NCBI GenBank assembly: GCA_009763385.1
Contig: CM019831.1
Span: 116,285,432 to 116,349,431 of the forward strand
Source: Coix lacryma-jobi var. lacryma-jobi
Taxonomy: Eukaryota; Streptophyta; Magnoliopsida; Poales; Poaceae
Direction of reading: 5' to 3'
Length of the DNA stretch: 64,000 bases
Numbering within the stretch: position 1 is the stretch's first letter; every line of letters begins with the position of its first letter. The notes beneath the pieces are model-generated. The model made no database searches and had not been told where the DNA came from. It worked only from the letters and a program-made list of their open reading frames with translations. Position numbers and translations under genes: made by a program. This document shows positions 24,491 to 33,977 of the stretch, piece by piece.

Positions 24491-27451
24491 TCATTGGTTT
24501 GCTCGTTGTAGGCTCGAAGTCGAGGTGAGCCGTACTCGAGGTCCGTAGGTAAGACGGCCTCGGTGCCAGTAGGTTAGGAAAAACGGAGTGAACCCGGTGG
24601 CTCGACTCGGCGTAGTCCTGAGGCCCCACAGCACCGAGGGGAGTTCTGTAGCCCACCCCTTTCCGAAATTCTTGAGGGTCTTGAACAGCCTTGGCTTCAG
24701 CCCATGGAGTATCATGCCGTTGGCGCGCTCGACCTGCCCGTTGCATTGGGGATAGGCGACCGAGGCCCAGGTTACGCGAATGTTGTTGTCATCGCAGAAG
24801 TTGGTGAACTTTTTGCCCGTGAATTGGGTGCCATTGTCGGTGATGATGACATTAGGCACCCCGAACCGGTACATGATGTTGGCGATGAACTCGACAGCCC
24901 TCTCGGAGGTGGGGTCTCCTATCGGCTTAGCCTCGATCCACTTGGTGAACTTGTCGACGGCCACGAGCATGTGTGTGTACCCTCCACTTGTCCTTTTGAG
25001 GGGACCCACGAGGTCGAGCCCCCAAACGGCAAATGGCCAAGTGATTGGGATCATCTGCAGGGCGTGTGCGGGCTGGTGCGTTCGCTTGGCGTAGAATTGA
25101 CACCCATGGCATGCTTGGACCAAACGCTTGGCATCCCCAATGGCGGTCGGCCAATAGAAGCCTTGTTGGAAGGCGTTGCCAACCAGGGCCCTCGGCGCTG
25201 CGTGGTGGCCGCAAGCCCTCGAGTGCATATCGTCGAGGAGCTTGCGCCCTTCCTCGAGTGGGATGCAGCGTTGAAGGATTCCAGTCGGACTTCGTCGGTA
25301 TAGCTCCCGTTCGTCGCCGTAGATGACGTAGGTCTTGGCCCTTCGAGCGATGCGTCGGGCCTCCGTCTTGTCTTCTGGTAGCTCGCCTCGCGTCAGGTAG
25401 TCGAGGTAGGGCGCCCGCCAGTCGAGGGGCCGTGATGACGAAGGGGCGTGTGCGTCGACCTGCATCGCCTCTGTGGACGTCGAGGGGTCCTTCTCGAGGG
25501 GTGGTGTTGAGTGTCGAGCCCCCGTGTCTTGCTCGAGGGGTGGCGTCGAGGGGCCAGCCCCCGGGTTGATTTCGACGGATGGCTCGAAGACGTCCCTCGA
25601 GAAGACGTCTGGCGGTACCGTGCCACGCGTGGACGCCAACTTTGCCAGCTCGTCTGCGGCCTCGTTGTATTTCCGAGCTATGTGGTTGAGCTCGAGGCCG
25701 TAAAACTTGTCTTCCAGCTTGCGTACCTCCCCGCAGTATGCCTCCATCTTGGGGTCGATGCAGCTTGAAGCCTTCATAACCTGGTTGACGACGAGCTGCG
25801 AGTCTCCTCGGGCGTCGAGGCGTCGGACCCCGAGCTCGAGGGCGATGCGCAGCCCATTGACGAGGGCCTCGTACTCGGCGACGTTGTTGGAGGCGGGGAA
25901 GTGCAAGCGTAGCAGGTAGCGCATGTGTACTCCGAGGGGCGAGATGGAGAGCAGGCCTGCTCCTGCCCCCGTCTTCGTGAGGGATCCATCGAAGTACATG
26001 GTCCAGAGCTCGGCTTGAATCTGCGCCGGCGGGAGCTGAGTGTCGGTCCATTCAGCAACGAAGTCCGCCAACGCTTGCGACTTGATGGCCTTTCGCGGGG
26101 CATAGGTGATGGTCTCCCCCATTAGTTCGGCGGACCACTTGGCGATGCGCCCCGTGGCCTCCCGATTGTTGACGATCTCTCCGAGGGGGAAGGATGACAC
26201 CACCGTCACGGGATGAGCGAGGAAGTAGTGCTGGAGCTTGCGCCTCGTGATGATGATGCCGTAGAGCAGCTTTTGGATGTGCGGGTACCGGACCTTGGCC
26301 TCGGAGAGTACCTCACTGGTGAAGTATACCGGCCGCTGGACCGGCAACGTATGACCCTCCTCGTGCCTCTCGACGGCTATGACCGCGCTAACCACCTGAG
26401 TGGTTGCGGCCACATAGAGGAGGAGGGGCTCGGGGGAATCGTCACCTTCGGCTGGTCGCGGGGGCACGAGAATTGGTGCAGAAGTCAGCTGCCCCTTCAA
26501 CTTGGTTAAGGCCTCCTCCGCTTCGGCGGTCCACGCAAAGTGTTCCGTCTTTTTTAGCAGGCGGTAGAGGGGTAGCGCTTTTTCCCCTAGCCTCGAGATG
26601 AATCTGCTGAGAGCGGCTAGGCAGCCCGTTACTTTCTGTACGCCCTTGAGGTCACGGATCGGGCCCATCCTCGTGACTGCTGAGATTTTTTCAGGGTTTG
26701 CCTCGATCCCCCGTTGCGAGACGATGTAGCCAAGTAGCATGCCTCGAGGCACACCAAAGACACACTTCTCGGGGTTGAGCTTCACATTCTTGGCCCGGAG
26801 GCACTCGAACGTGGTCTCGAGGTTGCTGATGAGGTTCCCTACTTTTTTAGTTTTAACCACGATGTCATCGACATAGGCCTCGACGGTCTTGCCTATGTGC
26901 TCGCCAAAGATGTGCTGCATACATCGTTGGTACGTTGCCCCGGCGTTTCGAAGGCCGAAGGGCATCGTAACATAGCAATACATACCAAATGGCGTGATAA
27001 AAGCGGTCGCGAGCTCATCAGATTTTCTCATCCTAATTTGGTGGTAGCCGGAATACGCATCAAGGAACGAAAGCACTTCGCACCCAGCAGTGGAATCGAC
27101 GATCTGGTCAATTCTAGGTAAAGGAAATGGAACTTTTGGACATGCTTTATTCAGACCAGTGTAATCTACACACATCCGCATTTTTCCATTCTTTTTCCTA
27201 ACTAGTACAGGGTTAGCTAGCCACTCTGGGTAAAATACCTCCTTGATGAATCCAGCCGCCAAAAGCTTGTGCACCTCCTCGCCGATGATCCTGCGCTTTT
27301 CCTCGTCGAAGCGGCGCAGGCGTTGCTTCACCGGTCTGGACCCGGCCTGGATCTCCAAGGCGTGCTCGGCGACTTCCCTCGGTATGCCCGGCATGTCCGA
27401 GGGGTTCCACGCAAACATGTTGATGTTCGCGCGGAGAAAGTCGACGAGCAC
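24491..27451 (-). CDS. Retrotransposon pol: RT, RNase H, integrase
   Basis: The open frame has 986 codons. Reverse transcriptase occupies about residues 40-240, with the FLDAYSGYHQI motif and catalytic AYVDD (YVDD at 193-196). An RNase H domain follows at about 480-610, starting at YFDGS (486-490). The integrase zinc region has the CHGC pair at about 782-785. The core has D813 (LDLVG), D872 (TDNGTQF) and E908 (QVERAN), which gives DD35E spacing. The last 25 or so codons are out of frame; see the entry at 24,130. In the family these enzymes copy the element's RNA and insert the cDNA. The first ATG here is internal; gag-pro continues upstream in another frame, so translation probably used a longer polyprotein or frameshift. 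Confidence 0.9.
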   Translation of the reverse strand: MLVDFLRANINMFAWNPSDMPGIPREVAEHALEIQAGSRPVKQRLRRFDEEKRRIIGEEVHKLLAAGFIKEVFYPEWLANPVLVRKKNGKMRMCVDYTGLNKACPKVPFPLPRIDQIVDSTAGCEVLSFLDAYSGYHQIRMRKSDELATAFITPFGMYCYVTMPFGLRNAGATYQRCMQHIFGEHIGKTVEAYVDDIVVKTKKVGNLISNLETTFECLRAKNVKLNPEKCVFGVPRGMLLGYIVSQRGIEANPEKISAVTRMGPIRDLKGVQKVTGCLAALSRFISRLGEKALPLYRLLKKTEHFAWTAEAEEALTKLKGQLTSAPILVPPRPAEGDDSPEPLLLYVAATTQVVSAVIAVERHEEGHTLPVQRPVYFTSEVLSEAKVRYPHIQKLLYGIIITRRKLQHYFLAHPVTVVSSFPLGEIVNNREATGRIAKWSAELMGETITYAPRKAIKSQALADFVAEWTDTQLPPAQIQAELWTMYFDGSLTKTGAGAGLLSISPLGVHMRYLLRLHFPASNNVAEYEALVNGLRIALELGVRRLDARGDSQLVVNQVMKASSCIDPKMEAYCGEVRKLEDKFYGLELNHIARKYNEAADELAKLASTRGTVPPDVFSRDVFEPSVEINPGAGPSTPPLEQDTGARHSTPPLEKDPSTSTEAMQVDAHAPSSSRPLDWRAPYLDYLTRGELPEDKTEARRIARRAKTYVIYGDERELYRRSPTGILQRCIPLEEGRKLLDDMHSRACGHHAAPRALVGNAFQQGFYWPTAIGDAKRLVQACHGCQFYAKRTHQPAHALQMIPITWPFAVWGLDLVGPLKRTSGGYTHMLVAVDKFTKWIEAKPIGDPTSERAVEFIANIMYRFGVPNVIITDNGTQFTGKKFTNFCDDNNIRVTWASVAYPQCNGQVERANGMILHGLKPRLFKTLKNFGKGWATELPSVLWGLRTTPSRATGFTPFFLTYWHRGRLTYGPRVRLTSTSSLQRANQ

Positions 27452-27457
27452 TGCTTC

Positions 27458-29140
27458 CTATTTGGGCTCGAGGCTGGTACTGATGGTCAGCGTCTTGCCA
27501 TTGGCCGAGGTCGGGTCGACGGGTATTTGCTTGGTGTGCTCGGCCGGCTCGAAGGTGCCGGCGTGACGCTTTGCTTCTGGGGCCCCCTCGGTGGCCAGAG
27601 CTGTCAAGGCCTCGAGCGAGTCGAGGTGGACGTTGGCCTCCCCCCGCTCGACGCACTCCACGTCGCAGTGGTATGCGTGCTCGTAGGAGGTGTCAACGGT
27701 GATGACCCCTTTTGGCCCCGGCATCTTGAGCTTCAAGTACGTGTAGTTAGGAATCGCCATGAACTTGGCGTAGCCTGGCCGGCCGATGATGGCGTGGTAG
27801 GTCCCTTGGAAGCCGACCACTTCGAAGGTGAGCGTTTCCTGACGGAAGTTTGCCGGCGTGCCGAAGCAAACCGGCAGGTCGATGCGCCCGAGGGGGTGGG
27901 CCTTCTTTCCTGGTACTACTCCGTGGAACCCCCCGACACTGGGTCGGAGCTGTCCTTCTGAAATCCCCAGGAGGTCGAGGGTCTCGAGGTATATGATGTT
28001 GAGGCTCGAGCCCCCATCCATCAACACCTTGGAGAACCGAACATCGACTATGACGGGGTCGACAACGAGGGGGTAAGCCCCCGGGTTTATGACCTGGTCC
28101 GGATGGTCGTCACGGTCGAACGTGATTGGCGCATCGGACCAGTCAAGATACCGGGGGGCGTCGTGGCCAAGCGAAAAGATTTCCCGGCGCTCCTTCTTTC
28201 TTTCTCGAGCTGAGAGCCCGACGGTCGGCCCCCCGTAGATCATGTAGCAGTCGCGCACCGGGGGGAAGTCGCCATCCGCGTTTCTGCCGCCGCGTCGATC
28301 GGTATCCTTTCCCTTAGGCGCGTCTTCCTTCTTATCGCCGAGCTTGGAGTAGTAGCCCTTCAACAGTCGGCAGTCTTTCAACTTGTGGTTTACGGAGCCC
28401 CTGTGGTAGGTACAGGGATCCTCGAGCATCTGGTCGAAAACGGCCCCGTCGGGGGGGCCTCGGGGCTTCTTAGGCTCGAGGGCGCCCGCGAGCACCTCTT
28501 TGTCGTCGTCGTCATCGGCACCACGCTTCACCTTCTGGCCCTTGCGTTTGTTTTTCTTCCTTTTGTTACCGTCATTGTTGTCGTTCTTGGCGTCGTTACC
28601 CTTGCTGGAGCCCTCCGGTGCGATCACAGTCTTGCCTTTGTCCGTGGAACGGCCAAAGAAGGCCCCCACTGCTTCGTCGCCCGAAGCAAAGCTGGTGACG
28701 CGATCCATCAGGTCCTCGACCGTCCCGGGACGGTAGCGTCCTAGCTCATGAACAAGCTCTTGGCATGTTGTGCCCGCGAGGAATGCTGAGATGACGTCCT
28801 CGTCAGGCACGTGGGGGAGCTCGAGACGCTGCTTCGAGAACCGTCGAGCGAAGTCGCGGAGGGGCTCGTCCGCCGTCTGCCTACAACGCCGTAGGTCCCA
28901 GGGGTTGCCTGGACGCACGCAGGTCCCTTTAAAGTTCCCGTCGAAGACCCTGACTAGGTCGGCCCAGTCATGGATCCGATCCGGCGGGAGCCCCTCGAGC
29001 CACCGACGGGCGGTGTCCGAGAGGTAAAGCGGGAGTTGACGTATGATCACGCGGTCGTCGTTCTTCGCTCCGCCTAGTTGGCAGCCAAGGCGGAAGTCCG
29101 AGAGCCAGAGCTTGGGCTCGACCTCCCCGTCATACTTCAC
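27458..29140 (-). CDS. Retrotransposon gag capsid region and aspartic protease
   Basis: The open frame has 560 codons. Residues 1-150 resemble the retrotransposon Gag domain (PF03732), including LYLSDTARRWLEGLPP and an FAGTTC-like tract (FLAGTTCQELVHELGRY). Residues 195-205 are Lys/Arg rich. A CTYHRGSVNHKLKDC knuckle-like motif is at 243-257, close to CX2CX4HX4C but with histidine in the second position. An aspartic protease motif DGGSSLNI is at 375-382. The frame is adjacent to pol (7 bp away) and follows the gag N-terminal frame, from which it is separated by a shift at about 29,150. Its ATG is internal to the original gag. Confidence 0.85.
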   Translation of the reverse strand: MKYDGEVEPKLWLSDFRLGCQLGGAKNDDRVIIRQLPLYLSDTARRWLEGLPPDRIHDWADLVRVFDGNFKGTCVRPGNPWDLRRCRQTADEPLRDFARRFSKQRLELPHVPDEDVISAFLAGTTCQELVHELGRYRPGTVEDLMDRVTSFASGDEAVGAFFGRSTDKGKTVIAPEGSSKGNDAKNDNNDGNKRKKNKRKGQKVKRGADDDDDKEVLAGALEPKKPRGPPDGAVFDQMLEDPCTYHRGSVNHKLKDCRLLKGYYSKLGDKKEDAPKGKDTDRRGGRNADGDFPPVRDCYMIYGGPTVGLSARERKKERREIFSLGHDAPRYLDWSDAPITFDRDDHPDQVINPGAYPLVVDPVIVDVRFSKVLMDGGSSLNIIYLETLDLLGISEGQLRPSVGGFHGVVPGKKAHPLGRIDLPVCFGTPANFRQETLTFEVVGFQGTYHAIIGRPGYAKFMAIPNYTYLKLKMPGPKGVITVDTSYEHAYHCDVECVERGEANVHLDSLEALTALATEGAPEAKRHAGTFEPAEHTKQIPVDPTSANGKTLTISTSLEPK

Positions 29141-30705
29141 GATGTTGGTCGGCGGTCGGAAGCGGTCGGGGAGGGTCGAGCTGCGGATGGCCCGGCTGAA
29201 GACTCGGGGGCCCGGGGGCTCGAGGACCTGCCGGTCCTCGTCGCTGTCGTAGCGCCCCCCTCGATGGGCGCTATAGCCACGCTCTTGGGCCCCCTTGTCC
29301 TTGCGCCGTCGGTTGATGTCGTTGCGGGCGTCGTTGGGGTCTCGAGGCGGCCGGTTGTCGACGATCCGTTCGCGGACTGGCCTAGCTCGAGAGGCGTCCG
29401 GCTGGTGGACGGATGCCTCGCGAGCGTCGTGGGGCGTGTCCGCCGGTTTTTCCGAGGCTGCTGCACCGCGGCTGTCTCGAGGAGGTTTTTCATTTTTCCG
29501 AGCATGCGCCTGGCATCGGGGTTGGAGACGGCGGGCAGGTCACGGAGCATCATAGCCGCCGCCACCATGTTCTGGCCGGCTCGCGGGAAACATGCTTCAG
29601 GGCGTGCTGGTGCCCCGTCCTCGAGGATCCGCCGGTGGACCTCTCGAGCTCCGGCTCCTCGGGGCTGGGGTGGTTCCTGCATCAGGGTTTGCCGGAGCTG
29701 CAGCAGGTGTCGCCGTTCCTCCTCGGCTTTGGTGATTGCCTCTTGCACTTGTGCGAGTTGTGCCGCCCAGCTATCGTCGTGCTTAGGTGGTACAACCGGT
29801 GCTCGAGGTTCGTCCCTTCCCAGAACGCGTGATCCGCCTGCCGCGGCAACGTCGCTAGGTCCCTCTAGGTCGAGGGCCGGCCTGTCGTCGTCGCCTTCGT
29901 CCTCGGTATCGCATACGACTCCCTCGAGTTGGAAGCACTCCCTGGTGGGGTCCCAGAGGTCGGGGTCGTGGTAGTCGTATTCGTCGGAGTCGGAGCTGTT
30001 GATGGCGCGCCGCCTTGGCCGATGCTGGGACCGCAGCTCGCGATACCATTCTCCGACGGTGGCTCGCCGAGGTGGCTCGAGGGGTCGCAAGAAGTCGCGG
30101 TTGACGCACGCGGGGTGGACGATTTCCAGGCTGGCCATGGCCTGCAGCAGCGCGCCCGAACGCTGCTCCCGGTCCGCCACCGTCTGGTCCTGATGGTGCT
30201 CGTCGAGGCGGTGGGCGTACACAGCCGCAGAGTTGTCGAGGCCGACCGGGAACCGCTGGCGTCGAGCGCGGCGCGACCCGTGCGGGAGGAGGCTGAGCGG
30301 TGTCGACGGCGCACGGCTTGGAGGCCTCTGGCCTGGCTCTTGGTCCGTACGCATGACGAATGCGAAGTCGCTAGACGGGCGCGAGTGCGCCCTGGAGGTC
30401 TCCGGCCGCGCGCCGGGCGGGTTTCCCCTTGGGGACCCTGCACCGGCTACGGGGGCGTAGGGGTTTGCCGCGGGCACCGCCTGCGCCCGACGACGACGGT
30501 GACGATGGCGCCGCTCGCGATGTGGCGACGTGTGGTGGTGAGGGCGACGCGTCACGCCCCCCGCGCGGGGTGGCGTGACACGCACTCCGCCCAGGCCCTC
30601 CGTGGAGAGCAGAGTCAGCTCGTTGCCGTTGCCTGTGGCCAGGAACTCGAGGCTCCCGAACCAGACGACGGCACCAGCCGAGAATGGAAGAGGGGATGAA
30701 GCCAT
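29137..30705 (-). CDS. Retrotransposon gag N-terminal region
   Basis: The chosen start at 30,705 is the first ATG downstream of the primer-binding site and opens MASSPLPFSAGAVVWFGSLEF. The frame has 522 codons, rich in Arg, Pro and Ser, with an acidic patch (SSDSDEYDYHDPDLWDP) and a predicted coiled-coil stretch (QVQEAITKAEEERRHLLQLR). The last third is Arg/Thr/Ser rich and probably out of frame, since Gag homology resumes in another frame at 29,140. No enzyme motif is present. Codon use is strongly GC-biased, like the rest of this element. Confidence 0.65.
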   Translation of the reverse strand: MASSPLPFSAGAVVWFGSLEFLATGNGNELTLLSTEGLGGVRVTPPRAGGVTRRPHHHTSPHRERRHRHRRRRAQAVPAANPYAPVAGAGSPRGNPPGARPETSRAHSRPSSDFAFVMRTDQEPGQRPPSRAPSTPLSLLPHGSRRARRQRFPVGLDNSAAVYAHRLDEHHQDQTVADREQRSGALLQAMASLEIVHPACVNRDFLRPLEPPRRATVGEWYRELRSQHRPRRRAINSSDSDEYDYHDPDLWDPTRECFQLEGVVCDTEDEGDDDRPALDLEGPSDVAAAGGSRVLGRDEPRAPVVPPKHDDSWAAQLAQVQEAITKAEEERRHLLQLRQTLMQEPPQPRGAGAREVHRRILEDGAPARPEACFPRAGQNMVAAAMMLRDLPAVSNPDARRMLGKMKNLLETAAVQQPRKNRRTRPTTLARHPSTSRTPLELGQSANGSSTTGRLETPTTPATTSTDGARTRGPKSVAIAPIEGGATTATRTGRSSSPRAPESSAGPSAARPSPTASDRRPTS

Positions 30706-30750
30706 CCAGGAGTCAACGAGAAATCGGCTCGGGCACGCGAAGACCTCTAC

Positions 30751-30762
30751 CTGGCGCGCCAA
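30751..30762 (-). promoter_or_regulatory. Primer-binding site
   Basis: On the minus strand 'TTGGCGCGCCAG' lies one base inside the LTR end. Tat-type grass elements use a tRNA 3' end matching this kind of site to prime minus-strand cDNA. The exact tRNA was not determined. Confidence 0.7.
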
Positions 30763-31325
30763 CTGTCGGTGTTTCGTACCCGGGGGTATCACACCAACAA
30801 GTAATATGATCGCGTGCTTCTCTTCCTGGATGGTGATGCAAGAGGACACAAGGATTTATCCTGGTTCGGGCAAAGAAGGCCCTACGTCCAGCGGGGGGAG
30901 ATGTTCTTGTATTACTTGCACCTAAGTGCTTGTACAGGGGAGAATACAAGCTCAGTGAGCGTGGACCGGAGTCCGGACTCGTGTCTGTGCGTGGACTCGT
31001 GTGTTGTGTTTTTCGTCCCGAATGAGGGCCCTAGCGTCCCCTTTTATTGAGCAAGGGGAGGCCAGGGTTACATGAAAGTATTACAGGTGTCGGGGCGTAT
31101 GGTGCCCCATACGGGGAAGGGTAGGAACTCTGTCTTGTCGGGGCCACTGGAGCCGATGTGATTGTCGCTGTTGAGGCGTCCTTGGGTCGTGGCTTCCATC
31201 CTGGGTGCGGACGTGGTGGCGCGTCAAGGCGGGAGACGTACAGCAACCATCCCGGAATGTACAGTATGCGGCGGGGTCCCTCCGGGTCTTGGGGTACCTG
31301 TCCTCCAAGAGCACGAAAGTAGTTA

Positions 31326-31502
31326 GGGCTCGAAGGGCGCGGAGCCGGCTTCGAGGTGGTGCCACGGGGGCTCGAGGGGCGCGGAGCCGGCCTCGAGGTG
31401 TTACAGTGCAGGGCTCGAGGGGCGCGTAGCCGGCCTCGAGGGGTTACAGTGCCTGGCTCGAGGGGCGCGTAGCCGGCCTCGAGGGGTTACAGTGCCTGGC
31501 AT
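31326..31502. repeat. 44-bp tandem repeat in LTR, about 4 copies
   Basis: Each unit reads roughly 'ggctcgaggggcgcg(g/t)agccgg' followed by 'cctcgaggggttacagtgcc'. The last two units are nearly identical, while the first is the most diverged. Confidence 0.75.
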
Positions 31503-31721
31503 GGCCGAACAGTGCTGCACTGGTATCCTTTTGCCCATGCTTGTGGTGAAAACGAGACTTGACCTTTACACCGAGTTACTGTGGTACACGCCGTGCACTA
31601 GTGGACATGACCGGAGTAGGTGAAGGCATTAAATGCGTGGTATGGGCTGGTACGGCTGTCTGTGCAGCTCGAGGTCCGTGTGTTAAGGCTCGAGGTGTGG
31701 GGGCGCGCTTGCCCGAGGTCT

Positions 31722-32003
31722 GGAGGGCTCGGGCGAGACGGAGAGCGATCGTGCTCGCCCGAGGCCTCGCTGGGAGGGCTCGGGCGAGACGGAGACAGAG
31801 CGTTCGCCCGAGGCCTTGCTGGGAGGGCTCGGGCGAGACGGAGACAGAGCGTTCGCCCGAGGCCTTGCTGGGAGGGCTCGGGCGAGACGGAGATGGATCG
31901 TTCGCCCGAGGCCTTGCTGGGAGGGCTCGGGCGAGACGGAGACGGAGCGTTCGCCCGAGGCCTTGCTGGGAGGGCTCGGGCGAGACGGAGACGGAGCGTT
32001 CGG
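31722..32003. repeat. 49-bp tandem repeat in LTR, 5-6 copies
   Basis: The unit is 'gagggctcgggcgagacgga' followed by 'gacagagcgttcgcccgagg' and 'ccttgctgg'. Units differ by single bases such as gacag, gatgg and gacgg. 'gggcgag' and 'ctcgccc'-type halves let each unit fold. Because 49 is not a multiple of 3, the array opens repetitive frames on both strands, which I do not regard as genes. Confidence 0.85.
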
Positions 32004-32047
32004 GTGTTTGCGTTGATTGGGGGTACCCCTTTTTTGTACCACCGACA

Positions 32048-32835
32048 AGAACATAACAACTATACTAATCATAATATGAAAGGCATAAAGTAAATAGAGA
32101 AGATAAATATATTAAAGCATAAGTCTTACAAAGAAAAGATACAAAGACATACCAAAACTCTGAAGACTCCTCCGAAACCGGAGCGCAGCTCCGCTCTCCC
32201 TAACTCCCGACTAGAGCTAAGCTATTACATTGGAAAATCTAAACCTAATTACATAGAGAGGAGAGGTTGTCCTTCGAGGGACACCTCTACAAATACTCCC
32301 TAATGATGTTGTGTCACCTCAGGAGGGGTCCTGGGTTTATTATATAGGGGCTCCTGGCCTCCCCTCCACCTTGGGCAAGCGATGTGGGACTAAATCCTTT
32401 GCCATATGCACATGGGCCTTAATGGGCCAAAACGCGTCAAAGAGGTTGGTTGGAGTGCGTCACGCGAAGGGGGCGAGTTTGGGCCCTACACCAGACCGGT
32501 CGGTCTGCCTCTATGACAGGTGGGCCCACCCTTCCGTGGGTCGCCTTCTCGTGTCTTCTGGAATGTTCTAGAATCTTCCAAGTTGTATCCATTGAGGACT
32601 CTCGCTCCGGGACTCCAAATATAGCAAATCATATATCCGTTTCGATCATCTCGAGGAGGTCTTCGCAATGGTGTGCTCTGTTTCATCACTTGAGATACTT
32701 TTACATGGTAAAAACATGGATGTCCTACAAAACAAGTAAGAGCACCAAAACTAGTGGAACTTGTTAGTTTCAAACCCTACAACTATACTTTGTGATTCAT
32801 TTAGTGTCATTTCATGCAATAGTTGATGGTTAATT
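32048..32835. repeat. LTR-like remnant between two retrotransposons
   Basis: There is no coding sequence. On the minus strand there is a TATA-like 'ctatataataaa' region (about 32,335-32,348), then 'ggagagcggagctgcgctcc' and a pyrimidine-rich tail, which resembles an LTR leader. It joins RNase H codons of the next element at about 32,845, so it was probably inserted into that element's RT region and later hit by the minus-strand element. No clear termini or target duplications were found. Confidence 0.4.
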
Positions 32836-33561
32836 ATGAGCTTTCGTGAGCGTCAACAGCAGCAGAAAGCTTTTGAGGATTTAAAAAAGTATCTCACCAA
32901 CATGACCGTCTTGACCAGCCCTAGCAAAGGGGACTTGCTACTACTGTACATCGCAGCTTCGCCTCATGCCGCCAGCGCAGTGTTGATCAAAGAACTGTAC
33001 GAAAACAGCAAAACCAGGCAGGCCCCCATCTACTATGTGTCAGAAACCCTCGAGGGTCTCAAGCGAAACAATTCAGAGCTCGAGAAAATAGCGTATGCCG
33101 TGGTCATGGCGTCAAGAAAACTCAAACACTATTTCCAGGCACACGAAGTCCAAATACCCTCAGCATATCCCCTCGAAAACATTTTCAAGAGCAATGAAGC
33201 AATCGGCAGAATAGCAAAATGGGCATTCGAATTGAATAGTTACACCATAACCTCCGTGGGAAGATCAGCGATCAAATCGCAGGCTTTAGCAGATTTCATA
33301 GCCGAATGGACTCCGGACCCTCGCAGAGAAAGAGTCGAAACAGACCCATTTTGGACGGTGTATGTCGACGGAGCCTGGGGAGCAGCTGGAGCAGGAGCCT
33401 CAGCCATCCTAACTTCGCCATCTGGGTCGAAGCTACGATACGCAAAAAGACTTGACTTCAAGTGCACGAATAATTCTGCAGAGTACGAAGCTGTTTTACT
33501 AGCACTTTCAAGGCTTCGAGCATTATCAGTTCGAAGGGCGGTCATCAACACAGACTCCTAA
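32836..33561 (+). pseudogene. RT tail and RNase H of Tat-like pol
   Basis: The open frame has 241 codons and starts at an ATG that is probably chimeric, with retroelement homology from about residue 10. It contains AFEDLKKYLTN, PIYYVSETL and NNSELEKIAYAVVMASRKL, then the RNase H start VYVDGAWG and later NNSAEYEAVLLAL. It ends at TAA in VINTDS-stop, where the family continues with a conserved QVI; the stop is most likely a C-to-T change in a CAA codon. Downstream codons continue in the same sense before the frame is lost. Confidence 0.8.
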
Positions 33562-33644
33562 GTCATTGCGGGTCATATTGAGAAAAATTACAAAGCAAAA
33601 GATTTAGAGCTGCAAAAGTACTTACAGTATGAAGGTTAGAATCT

Positions 33645-33977
33645 TTGTTCCTCGGCATAACAGTGAAAGCAATACCGAGGTCCGAGAACAGCGAGGCAGA
33701 CAATCTGGCCAAAGCAGCAGCGCAACAATTACAGTTACCTCCAGACGGAGCAACACAATCAGTCATCGAAGCCTCTGAAAAAACAGCGAAGCAGATCAAT
33801 GCAATACATAGCGAAGATTGGAGAGCCCCAATCATGGCCTACATCAACGGGTTGCATGAGCCCGACTCCAAAGAGGACGAAAACAGACTCGGCCAAAGAG
33901 CTCGAGGATATAAAATAGTAGACAACACTTTGTTCAAAGCCTCGGTGACCTCCCCATTGCTAAAATGTGTGTCATAG
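33645..33977 (+). pseudogene. RNase H end and linker of Tat-like pol
   Basis: The open frame has 110 codons. It begins ITVKAIPRSENSEADNLAKAAAQ, the C-terminal end of RNase H in Tat elements, and runs into the linker before integrase (ENRLGQRARGYKIVDNTLFK). It ends at a stop at 33,975-33,977. The following 100 bp still encode an integrase zinc-binding region (SHNGPRALVGKAFRQGFFWP, HCEGCQ) without a continuous frame. Confidence 0.7.

Larger units (their letters stand above)
23208..32047 (-). mobile_element. Ty3/gypsy retrotransposon, Tat-like lineage, 3' end lost in gap
   Basis: Read on the minus strand: 5' LTR (32,047-30,764), primer-binding site, gag, zinc-knuckle and protease, RT, RNase H, integrase, then an ORF in the opposite direction before the missing 3' LTR. 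RT-RNaseH-integrase order is typical of Ty3/gypsy. An antisense ORF between pol and the 3' LTR is known from Tat-lineage elements such as Grande, RIRE2 and Retand. Frames are interrupted at about 29,150, at 27,458-27,451 and at about 24,570. The 5 bp after the LTR at 32,048-32,052 ('agaac') would be the target-site duplication, but its partner is beyond the gap. Confidence 0.85.
30764..32047 (-). repeat. 5' LTR of the minus-strand retrotransposon
   Basis: The LTR has 1,284 bp, with inverted ends 'tgtcggtg' (30,764) and 'caccgaca' (32,047). The primer-binding site abuts the inner end. It carries two tandem arrays, described separately. No second LTR is visible because the other end is in the gap. 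Confidence 0.85.

Noticed and set aside
24704..25303. 199-codon plus-strand ORF
   Set aside because: It is the complement of the integrase/RNase H codons of pol.
29078..29974. 298-codon plus-strand ORF
   Set aside because: It mirrors the gag coding region and is open because of high GC.
31559..32093. Repetitive Arg/Gly/Ser-rich ORFs on both strands
   Set aside because: They arise from the 49-bp LTR array; the same unit is open in several frames.
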